Positions 1 through 5,596 of a DNA stretch of 6,905 nucleotides are shown piece by piece. Made by a program: the position numbers and the translations under genes. The notes under the pieces were generated by a model that did no database searches, was not told where the DNA came from, and was given only the letters and a program-made list of their open reading frames with translations. Each line of letters starts with the position of its first letter. Positions within the stretch are counted from its first letter, which is position 1. Location: assembly GCA_902782905.1 (NCBI GenBank), contig CACZPB010000073.1, positions 1 to 6,905 on the forward strand, in the 5' to 3' direction. The DNA comes from an uncultured bacterium. Lineage in GTDB: Bacteria > Cyanobacteriota > Vampirovibrionia > Gastranaerophilales > Gastranaerophilaceae.

Positions 1-473
1 ATACCGAGAGTCGGAGAATATCCACCGAAAGATTCATATACTTTCGCGGCATTATGAACGTGTTGTTCCAGCTGGCTAATTTGGTTTTCCATCATTTCTC
101 TAACAAGAGTCGGGTCTGAACCGTCGGCAACAGCTCCCAAACCTAAAGTTAGAAGCGAATCAGAGGCATTGTTTGCTTCTTTTTCAAGTGCAATAATGCC
201 TTCTTTCCTTGCTTTTGTTGCAAATCCGCCGATTTCTGTTATAAGTCCTTCAAAATCAGCCTTCGGAGGCATAAATACGTCATGCAGCATTTTTAGCGCA
301 GAAACTATTGTTTCCATAGGAAAACTCAGAACAATCGCGCCTGTTGTACCTCCAAGTACGATAAAAGCAGCAGTAATTTGTAATAACTGACCGATGTTAC
401 CGCCTTCCATGGCTTGGCCCAAAAGGATAAGACCAATTCCAAGAAACATACCAACTACTGCAAAAATATCCAT
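1..473 (-). CDS. motA: MotA flagellar motor stator subunit, N-terminal part (runs off the window)
   Basis: MotA forms, with MotB, the ion-conducting stator in the inner membrane that drives flagellar rotation. The 157 complete codons visible begin with ATG at 473-471, and a GGAG Shine-Dalgarno (483-480) lies six bases upstream, which supports this start. The translation opens MDIFAVVGMFLGIGLILLGQ, a first membrane helix at about residues 3-20, and a second helix follows at about 33-50. The cytoplasmic loop contains KARKEGIIALE; its R89 and E97 align with the E. coli MotA charged residues R90 and E98 that contact the rotor protein FliG. The visible part ends at GGYSPTLG, the conserved stretch just before the third helix. 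The loop motif favours MotA over ExbB/TolQ. The third and fourth helices, and any motB, would lie beyond position 1. The spacer 474-573 shows no clear terminator, and I could not settle on a promoter in it, so motA may have a weak promoter of its own or read-through from the upstream thyX unit. Confidence 0.93.
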   Translation of the reverse strand, partial: MDIFAVVGMFLGIGLILLGQAMEGGNIGQLLQITAAFIVLGGTTGAIVLSFPMETIVSALKMLHDVFMPPKADFEGLITEIGGFATKARKEGIIALEKEANNASDSLLTLGLGAVADGSDPTLVREMMENQISQLEQHVHNAAKVYESFGGYSPTLG

Positions 474-573
474 AACTATCTCCGAAGCGTATACTATTCT
501 ACGTATATTAAACTACAATTTGTAAGGTTTAAAATCCTATAAATATACGATTTAGCTATTTTTGCATATCAAA

Positions 574-1365
574 TTAATCAAGCCATGTTTTGTGAATACG
601 GTTGATAATATTTTTTTGTTTCATATCCTCTATTGCGAAGTCGAGATTTTCCTTTAGTTTTATTGTGGTCTTTCCTTTTTTAAACCCGATTCCGTATGGT
701 TCTCGTGAGTATCTTTTAGGTAAAAGTTTTACCTCGTTATCATCAAGTGCATACCCGCTTAAAATGGTATCATCTGATGTTATAGCATTTATTTTTCCGT
801 TTTTTAAAGCATTGTAGGCATCTTTATAACTTTTGAACCCTAAAATATTGGCTGTTGGAACAAGATTTAGCATATTCTTTTCGGCAGTTGTTCCCCAAAT
901 TACGCCGACATTTTGTCCTGACAAATCTCCTACTGATGTAATTTCGCTGTTTGATTTGACAAGCAGAGCTTGTCCTGCGCTGTCATACGGAATTGAAAAG
1001 CCCATAACTTCTTGTCTTTGAGGAGTTATTGTCATAGTCGCGATTATTATATCAACTTCGCCGGTGGAAGCCTTTATCATTCTATTTGCCGGTGTTACAG
1101 GAACAAATACAACTTTTTCAGGGTTTTTTAACAAATATTGGGCAATATATTTTGCCAAATCTACATCATAACCAACTAATTGCCCTTCTTTGTTTTTAAA
1201 TCCGAAAGGTTTTGAGTCTGTGCTAATGCCGACTTTTATGTACCCTCTTTGCATGATATCTTCATAAACGTCAACTGCTACATATTTTTCGGGCTTTAGA
1301 ACCAAAAAATAGAAAGCAACTAATACTGCAAATATTAATGAGCAAATTATGCCGAGTTTCTTCAT
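574..1365 (-). CDS. Family 3 periplasmic-type solute-binding protein, probably amino-acid binding, membrane-anchored
   Basis: This 263-residue protein belongs to the SBP_bac_3 family, which captures amino acids or similar polar solutes outside the membrane for an ABC transporter. The family signature is at residues 65-78 (GYDVDLAKYIAQYL). The ligand-site segment TMTITPQRQEV has R117 where relatives bind the ligand alpha-carboxylate, followed by FSIPY, and TSDD at 197-199 fits the usual ligand-amino-group acid. The N-terminus has two lysines and a hydrophobic stretch at 4-23. There is no lipobox: the only nearby cysteine is C8 in GIIC, too early and without a small residue before it. There is also no good AxA-type site, so I expect an uncleaved membrane anchor. 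The ATG overlaps the thyX stop as ATGA and lacks a Shine-Dalgarno sequence, indicating translational coupling. No permease or ATPase gene is adjacent, so the transporter partner is unknown, and a sensory role is possible. Confidence 0.87.
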   Translation of the reverse strand: MKKLGIICSLIFAVLVAFYFLVLKPEKYVAVDVYEDIMQRGYIKVGISTDSKPFGFKNKEGQLVGYDVDLAKYIAQYLLKNPEKVVFVPVTPANRMIKASTGEVDIIIATMTITPQRQEVMGFSIPYDSAGQALLVKSNSEITSVGDLSGQNVGVIWGTTAEKNMLNLVPTANILGFKSYKDAYNALKNGKINAITSDDTILSGYALDDNEVKLLPKRYSREPYGIGFKKGKTTIKLKENLDFAIEDMKQKNIINRIHKTWLD

Positions 1366-2057
1366 AATTCTAATTTAGGCTTTCTCCCGCAGGATTTATC
1401 TTCATCGCAGTATCCGAGTCTTTCACATTTCGGAACAAGATATGGTTTAAGCCAAGGCTCAACCTTAATAAGTTCGTCGCACATTGCCTTGACCATCATT
1501 CTGATTTCATATTGCGCACGGGAGCACAATCTTAAGTTGGCAATGTGGATAAGCTCTCTGAGGTTTAAGCTGGCTACAATAGAAGTTGCAGCGGCATTCG
1601 GAAGGACGGCTCTTGCATCTTCCGCAGGAATACCGGCTTCCGTAAATTCTGTATATAACTTAGAAATTTCGCCCATAAAGCTGACAAATTTTTCTTTTAA
1701 CGCTTCATCCTTTTCGATGGTTGGCGGAATAAGGTAATCAAATTGTCCTTTTTCTTTTACATATCTTTGAGATTTTTGTGAAAAAGACATATGACGGTGG
1801 CGAACAAGCTGGTGAGTACAAGCTCTTGAAACATTTGAAATTGCAAAAGATACTTGAACATGCTCAATTACGGAATAATGACCTGAGCCGACAACTCTGT
1901 CTATCAGCTTGAGCATCTTTTCTTCATCGTCAGTGCTGTTATAAATATTAATAGGCATGTCCGCACTATAACAGGTTCTGGCTGCTGTGTAGACAGTCTT
2001 AAGCATGTTATCCGGTCTTGAAATCAAATGCACAACCGGCTTATTATTTCCTTCCAT
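1362..2057 (-). CDS. thyX: Flavin-dependent thymidylate synthase ThyX
   Basis: ThyX makes dTMP from dUMP with methylene-tetrahydrofolate as carbon donor and FAD/NAD(P)H as reductant. It releases tetrahydrofolate rather than dihydrofolate, so it does not depend on DHFR as ThyA does. The 231-residue length is normal. The defining RHRx7S motif is present as R86-H87-R88 to S96 within RHRHMSFSQKSQRY. The upstream GHYSVIEH (59-66) and downstream LNLRELIH and RLCSRAQYEIR (176-186) blocks are also typical; their arginines and Gln belong to the nucleotide and flavin site. The C-terminus has regularly spaced cysteines C211, C217 and C223. The ATG at 2057 is preceded at short spacing by GAGAGAGGA, a strong Shine-Dalgarno. 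It is the middle gene of a minus-strand unit, after the 110-residue protein gene and overlapping the binding-protein gene by ATGA. Confidence 0.97.
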   Translation of the reverse strand: MEGNNKPVVHLISRPDNMLKTVYTAARTCYSADMPINIYNSTDDEEKMLKLIDRVVGSGHYSVIEHVQVSFAISNVSRACTHQLVRHRHMSFSQKSQRYVKEKGQFDYLIPPTIEKDEALKEKFVSFMGEISKLYTEFTEAGIPAEDARAVLPNAAATSIVASLNLRELIHIANLRLCSRAQYEIRMMVKAMCDELIKVEPWLKPYLVPKCERLGYCDEDKSCGRKPKLEL

Positions 2058-2075
2058 ATATCCTCTCTCTTCCGA

Positions 2076-2093
2076 TAGCGCCTTTTGGCGCTA
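2076..2093 (-). other. Perfect inverted repeat (hairpin) between the small gene and thyX
   Basis: The sequence TAGCGCC-TTTT-GGCGCTA forms a 7-base-pair stem with a 4-base loop (AAAA in the minus-strand transcript). It lies just after the TAG of the 110-residue gene (2097-2099) and ends about ten bases before the thyX Shine-Dalgarno. No T-run follows on either strand, so it is not a standard intrinsic terminator. It may stabilise or delimit the upstream message, or modulate thyX translation. The structure is seen; the role is inference. Confidence 0.6.
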
Positions 2094-2096
2094 AAA

Positions 2097-2429
2097 CTAT
2101 ACATTTCCTGTAGAAAAAGTTGCAGCTTCTTCGTAAGGATTTGCAATTCCTGCATCTTGCGCAGCCTTAAATGCCGTTTCAAACATTTTATCTGAATTTT
2201 CGGCAATCTGAGGATTTTCCATAAGCGTTTTCAAATCATGATTCATGTTATCAACATCTTTAACAAGCATTGAACGACCAAGTGCTTCAGCTTTTGGATC
2301 TGAAAAATCCTTAAGTTTTGGTTGTTCTTCCGTTGCAGGAATAATTTGCTGACTATCAGCAGCCTGTTTTTGAGTGCTGTTAAAATTTACTTGATTAACA
2401 CTGAATTTTGGACCATTAATTTCACTCAT
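2097..2429 (-). CDS. Hypothetical 110-residue soluble protein, first gene of the thyX unit
   Basis: I do not recognise this family. The protein is 110 residues, acidic and polar, with no cysteine, no tryptophan, no signal peptide and no membrane segment. Residues 1-40 are rich in Asn, Gln, Ser and Thr (for example NQVNFNSTQKQ) and look disordered. Residues about 41-95 look helical, with hydrophobics spaced as in amphipathic helices (KAEALGRSMLVKDVDNMNHD and KMFETAFKAAQDAGI). The gene is supported by ATG at 2429, a GAGG Shine-Dalgarno (2441-2438) eight bases upstream, and an extended -10 promoter placing the message start about 20 bases before the ATG. It lies 39 bases before thyX on the same strand. 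The overlapping shorter frame at 2024-2206 is a shadow. It is probably a real gene, but nothing in the sequence gives its function. Confidence 0.8.
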   Translation of the reverse strand: MSEINGPKFSVNQVNFNSTQKQAADSQQIIPATEEQPKLKDFSDPKAEALGRSMLVKDVDNMNHDLKTLMENPQIAENSDKMFETAFKAAQDAGIANPYEEAATFSTGNV

Positions 2430-2455
2430 GTAATTTACCTCGCTTTATTTATTCA

Positions 2456-2482
2456 ATTATATCATATTTTTTAATTAATCAA
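2456..2482 (-). promoter_or_regulatory. Extended -10 promoter of the small gene-thyX-binding protein unit
   Basis: On the minus strand TATAAT lies at 2461-2456 and is preceded by TGA, giving the full TGnTATAAT extended -10 element. A partial -35, TTGATT (2482-2477), is 15 bases upstream, shorter than ideal but tolerable with an extended -10. The predicted start is near 2449, giving a leader of about 20 bases that contains the GAGG ribosome site of the 110-residue gene. Confidence 0.7.
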
Positions 2483-2549
2483 CCATCCAATTAGTCTAAA
2501 CCGTATAAATAAAAAATTTTGCTAGTAAAAAATAAAATCTTTACAAAAA

Positions 2550-2578
2550 TTTACTATTTTTTATCGCTTTGATATAAT
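2550..2578 (+). promoter_or_regulatory. Extended -10 promoter abutting the TPR gene start (probable leaderless message)
   Basis: TATAAT at 2573-2578 is preceded by TGA at 2570-2572, another complete TGnTATAAT. TTTACT at 2550-2555 is a 4/6 match to the -35 consensus with a 17-base spacer. The final T of the -10 is only six bases before the ATG at 2585, so the expected transcription start (about seven bases downstream) falls on or next to the A of the start codon. There is no Shine-Dalgarno in the intervening bases. Confidence 0.7.
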
Positions 2579-2584
2579 TAAGAT

Positions 2585-3820
2585 ATGGCAAGTGATATCG
2601 AAACGCTTCAAAATATACTGAAAGAGGATCCCTCAAATTTTCAGGCAAGGAGAGAATTATCAATTCTTCTTGTCTCAAGCGGGTTTAATGAGGAAGCTGA
2701 GGGAAATCTGAATTATCTTATAAAATATTTTCCGGAAGATGCTGAACTTTATTACAACCTTGGTATCGTTTGCGAAAAACTGAAAAAGTTTGAAGATGCC
2801 AAAAATGCATATCAAAAAGCGGTTGAGCTTTCTCCGCAAGAAGATTTTTATTACAATTTGGGCGAAGTTCTTGTCGAGTTGAAAGAATGGGAGCCCGCAA
2901 TTGAGGCCTTTAAAAAAGTTTTGGAGACCGATAAAGAGGACGGAAATTGTTATTTCAATTTGGGTGTTTGCTATTACAACCTAGAAGAAAAAAATATGGC
3001 GCTTGATGCATTTCAAAACGCTGTAAAAATAAACCCTCAAGACGTATTTGCATACTTCTATTTGGGTTATATATATCAATCTGACGGACTGACAAACTTT
3101 GCAATCGAAAGCTATAACAAAGTTTTGGAAATTTCTCCGGATTATAGCTGGGCATATTTTAATCTAGGTTCAATTGCATACAAAAACGAAAATATCGAAG
3201 AAGCAAAAGAATATTTGAAAAAAACAATTTTTTATAATCCCCTTGATATAGAAGCATATAAACTTTTAGTCAAGATTTGCCTCAAAGAAAACGAAACAGA
3301 GGAAATTCTGGAATTACTAAATTCTGCTATTGAAAAAAATGAAAACGGAGATTTGTATTACTGCCTTGCAAGAGTTTATAAGTTTATAGGAGAGCTTGAT
3401 GAGTATTATGAAGCTTTAAAGTCAGCTCTTGCAAATCCGATGTCGCTAACATTCCGGCATGACATAGTAAAAAAAGAATTTGAAACAGTAAAATCAAAAC
3501 TCGGAAAAGAAGAACTTGAACCTGAATCAGAAGTTGAGGAATATAGTCCTGAAGAAAATTATGAAGACGGTGGCGAGGTCGAACACGGTGATGAATCAGA
3601 AGAATATTCTGACGATGAAGATGAATATTCCGAAGAATATGAAGAAGATGAAGAATATTCTGACGAGGATGAAGAATATTCTGACGAGGATGAAGAATAT
3701 GAAGAAGACGACGATTATTCAGACGGAGAAGATGAGTATTCAGAGGATGATGAAGAATATTATGATGAAGATGAGGAGTACGAAGAAGAAAACTCTGACG
3801 AAGATGATGAAAACGGTTAG
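2585..3820 (+). CDS. TPR-repeat protein with a long acidic Tyr/Ser-rich C-terminal tail
   Basis: This 411-residue protein has two parts. Residues about 19-285 form roughly eight tetratricopeptide repeats, helix-pair units that make a protein-binding groove; clear copies start near 53 (AELYYNLGIVCEKLKKFEDA), 87, 121, 155 and 189, and the outer ones are degenerate. Residues about 309-411 form a tail made almost wholly of Glu, Asp, Tyr and Ser with no Lys or Arg, built on DEEYSDE-like units. There is no signal peptide or membrane helix, so it is probably cytoplasmic. Start choice: ATG 2585 is the only reasonable N-terminal start, although it lacks a Shine-Dalgarno and sits just below a promoter. 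The stop is 11 bases before recN, so the two are probably co-transcribed. The TPR part implies a scaffold or adaptor, and the tail could bind basic proteins or mimic nucleic acid. The partner is unknown. Confidence 0.9.
   Translation: MASDIETLQNILKEDPSNFQARRELSILLVSSGFNEEAEGNLNYLIKYFPEDAELYYNLGIVCEKLKKFEDAKNAYQKAVELSPQEDFYYNLGEVLVELKEWEPAIEAFKKVLETDKEDGNCYFNLGVCYYNLEEKNMALDAFQNAVKINPQDVFAYFYLGYIYQSDGLTNFAIESYNKVLEISPDYSWAYFNLGSIAYKNENIEEAKEYLKKTIFYNPLDIEAYKLLVKICLKENETEEILELLNSAIEKNENGDLYYCLARVYKFIGELDEYYEALKSALANPMSLTFRHDIVKKEFETVKSKLGKEELEPESEVEEYSPEENYEDGGEVEHGDESEEYSDDEDEYSEEYEEDEEYSDEDEEYSDEDEEYEEDDDYSDGEDEYSEDDEEYYDEDEEYEEENSDEDDENG
3647..3700 (+). repeat. In-frame 21-base tandem repeat in the acidic tail
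   Basis: Two identical 21-base units (3647-3667 and 3668-3688) are followed by the first 12 bases of a third (3689-3700). Each unit encodes DEEYSDE. The surrounding tail carries diverged versions of the same GAA/GAT/TAT/TCT pattern, suggesting growth by slippage or unequal exchange. Because 21 is a multiple of three, copy-number change would lengthen or shorten the tail without a frameshift. Confidence 0.85.
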
Positions 3821-3831
3821 CGAAAATTAAT

Positions 3832-5484
3832 ATGTTATCAAGAATATTAATAAAAAATTATATACTCATAGATGAGCTCGAACTTGATTTGGCCGACGGT
3901 TTAAATATAATTACCGGTGAAACAGGTGCGGGCAAAAGTATTCTTATTAATGCAATTGATATTGCATTTGGTTCAAAGTGCGGTAAAGAAGTTATAAAAA
4001 CCGGTACGGATAAAGCTATTATTGAAATAACAATAAAAAACAAAAAACAAAATTTGACTTCTTTATTTGAGGAATACGGAATTGATTCTTGGGGAGATGA
4101 AATCGTACTTTCAAGAGAAATTACTCCGACCGCTTCAAGAATAAGAATTAACGGTTCGCTTGTGAACCAAGAGTTCATGAAGAATTTTAGAGAATTATTT
4201 TTGGATATTCACTCTCAGCATCAAACATATTCTTTTTTGCAGCCAAAATACCATATCTCTCTTTTGGATGCTTATGCAAAAAATACGGAAGGTGTGCTGC
4301 TTGAAGAATATAAAAATGATTTTTCACATTACAAAGAAATGCTCTCAAAATTGGATGAGCTTAAGAATGCAGCAAATAAAACTGAAGAACAAATAGATTT
4401 TTTAAGGTTTCAAGTCGGTGAAATAGAAGACGCAAACATCAGCGAGATTAACGAGGATGAGAAACTAAACAATGAGCTTGCGGTTTTAGAAAATGTAGAA
4501 AAACTGAAAGAGCTTACCGGAAGCGCTTATTGGACAATATCCGGTGATGACGGTTCTGTGCTTGAAGGATTAGCTCAAATAAAATCGAATCTTTCTAAGG
4601 CTGCTATTATGGATAGTTCGCTAGAAGCGGTTGAAGGAGAGCTTATTGGAGCAATTGACAACTTAAAAGCAATTTCTTCAACTCTCAGAGAGTATTCATC
4701 CTCTTTGGAAAACGACGAGGAACGAATTAACACAATCCAAGAACGGTTATTTGTTCTGGACAAACTGAAACGCAAATACGGCGGAACTTTGGAAAACGTA
4801 ATAAGAGAGGGTGAAAAACTAAGGCAGGAGTTGGATGGTATAGAGTTTTCTACTCAAAATATAGAAGATTTGGAGCATCAAATCGAAACCGCAAGGCAAG
4901 CTCTTTTATCTAAAGCTCAAAAACTTTCAGAGGAAAGAAAAAAATACGCAGAAGTTTTATCCTCTTTGATTGTTGAAAAACTGGAAAAACTTGAGCTCCC
5001 AAAGGTTAGATTTGAGATAGCTTTTGAACCTTGCGAACTCTCACAAAACGGAGTCGATAAAGTTGAATTTATGATTTCTACAAACGTATCTGAAGGATTA
5101 AAACCACTTGCAAAAGTTGCATCCGGCGGTGAAATTTCGCGCGTTATGCTGGCAATCAAGACTATTTTTGCTCAAAGCGATAATATTGATACCGTAATTT
5201 TTGATGAAATTGATACCGGAATTTCCGGTAAAGCTTCACAATCTGTTGCAGACGAGGTTAGGGAGCTTGCAAAATATATGCAGATAATAATGATTACTCA
5301 CCAAGCGATTATCGCTTCAAAATCAGACAGACACATATATGTTAAAAAGACGCAGGACGACAAAACAAGTGTAGAAATCTCTGTTTTAACAGGTGATGAT
5401 AAGCTGAAAGCAATAGCTGAACTTGCGGGCGGCGATATTAGTGCAGAGAGCCTAAAGTTTGCTCAAACCCTTATTGCCGGCTAA
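3832..5484 (+). CDS. recN: DNA repair protein RecN (SMC-like ATPase)
   Basis: RecN is an SMC-like ATPase recruited early to DNA double-strand breaks, where it helps RecA-dependent recombination and end cohesion. The 550 residues match the usual family length. The start MLSRILIKNYILIDELELDL is the typical RecN/SMC opening, followed by Walker A GETGAGKS at 29-36 and the family block DIHSQHQTYSFL near residue 125. The centre (about 155-385) is helical, charged coiled coil. The C-terminal half-site has the ABC signature ASGGEISR (S431-E434), Walker B VIFDEIDTGISGK (D458, E459) and the H-loop ITHQ with H490. All ATPase motifs are intact, so it should be functional. It starts 11 bases after the TPR gene with no convincing Shine-Dalgarno, suggesting expression from the upstream promoter. 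The switch region reads THQAIIASKSD, where RecN from model species such as E. coli has THLPQVAA-like sequence, a lineage variation rather than a loss. Confidence 0.97.
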   Translation: MLSRILIKNYILIDELELDLADGLNIITGETGAGKSILINAIDIAFGSKCGKEVIKTGTDKAIIEITIKNKKQNLTSLFEEYGIDSWGDEIVLSREITPTASRIRINGSLVNQEFMKNFRELFLDIHSQHQTYSFLQPKYHISLLDAYAKNTEGVLLEEYKNDFSHYKEMLSKLDELKNAANKTEEQIDFLRFQVGEIEDANISEINEDEKLNNELAVLENVEKLKELTGSAYWTISGDDGSVLEGLAQIKSNLSKAAIMDSSLEAVEGELIGAIDNLKAISSTLREYSSSLENDEERINTIQERLFVLDKLKRKYGGTLENVIREGEKLRQELDGIEFSTQNIEDLEHQIETARQALLSKAQKLSEERKKYAEVLSSLIVEKLEKLELPKVRFEIAFEPCELSQNGVDKVEFMISTNVSEGLKPLAKVASGGEISRVMLAIKTIFAQSDNIDTVIFDEIDTGISGKASQSVADEVRELAKYMQIIMITHQAIIASKSDRHIYVKKTQDDKTSVEISVLTGDDKLKAIAELAGGDISAESLKFAQTLIAG

Positions 5485-5537
5485 GTACGTCTTTGCATAA
5501 AATGCACGCGATGTGCTACCGGCTACTTATTAATATT

Positions 5538-5573
5538 AACGGGCGGGTTGAAAAATTTTTCAACCCGCCCGTT
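5538..5573. terminator. Bidirectional intrinsic terminator between recN and dnaK
   Basis: A perfect 36-base palindrome has an ACGGGCGGGTTG arm, an AAAAATTTTT centre and the complementary arm. It can form a stem of about 16 base pairs with a 4-base loop. On the plus strand it is followed by a T-rich stretch (5571-5580), ending recN. Read on the minus strand the sequence beyond is AT-rich, and the stop of dnaK is only 24 bases away, so it can terminate both converging transcripts. Confidence 0.92.
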
Positions 5574-5596
5574 TCGTTTTATCAAAGAAAAAGTAA

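Noticed and set aside
169..390. An open frame on the plus strand opposite the left-edge gene.
   Set aside because: The minus strand here encodes conserved MotA; the plus frame has no recognisable family or ribosome site.
474..573. A possible terminator of the thyX unit or a promoter of motA.
   Set aside because: No stem followed by a T-run was found on the minus strand, and the candidate TAGAAT (501-496) lacks a convincing -35.
3516..3830. A 104-residue Lys/Met-rich open frame on the plus strand overlapping the end of the TPR gene.
   Set aside because: It is the shifted reading of GAA/GAT-rich tail codons (AAG/ATG), has no separate ribosome site, and its composition is explained by the repeat.
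3832..5484. RecN as a divergent SMC-like defence ATPase.
   Set aside because: Length, N-terminal opening, Walker A, signature, Walker B and H-loop all match ordinary RecN.
5485..5537. A possible small RNA or repeat after recN: CCGGCTA occurs twice (5477 and 5519), with small hairpins TGCAT-AAA-ATGCA and GCAC-GCGAT-GTGC.
   Set aside because: Stems are only 4-6 base pairs, overlap each other, and no promoter is visible; the region reads as the recN 3' leader to the terminator.
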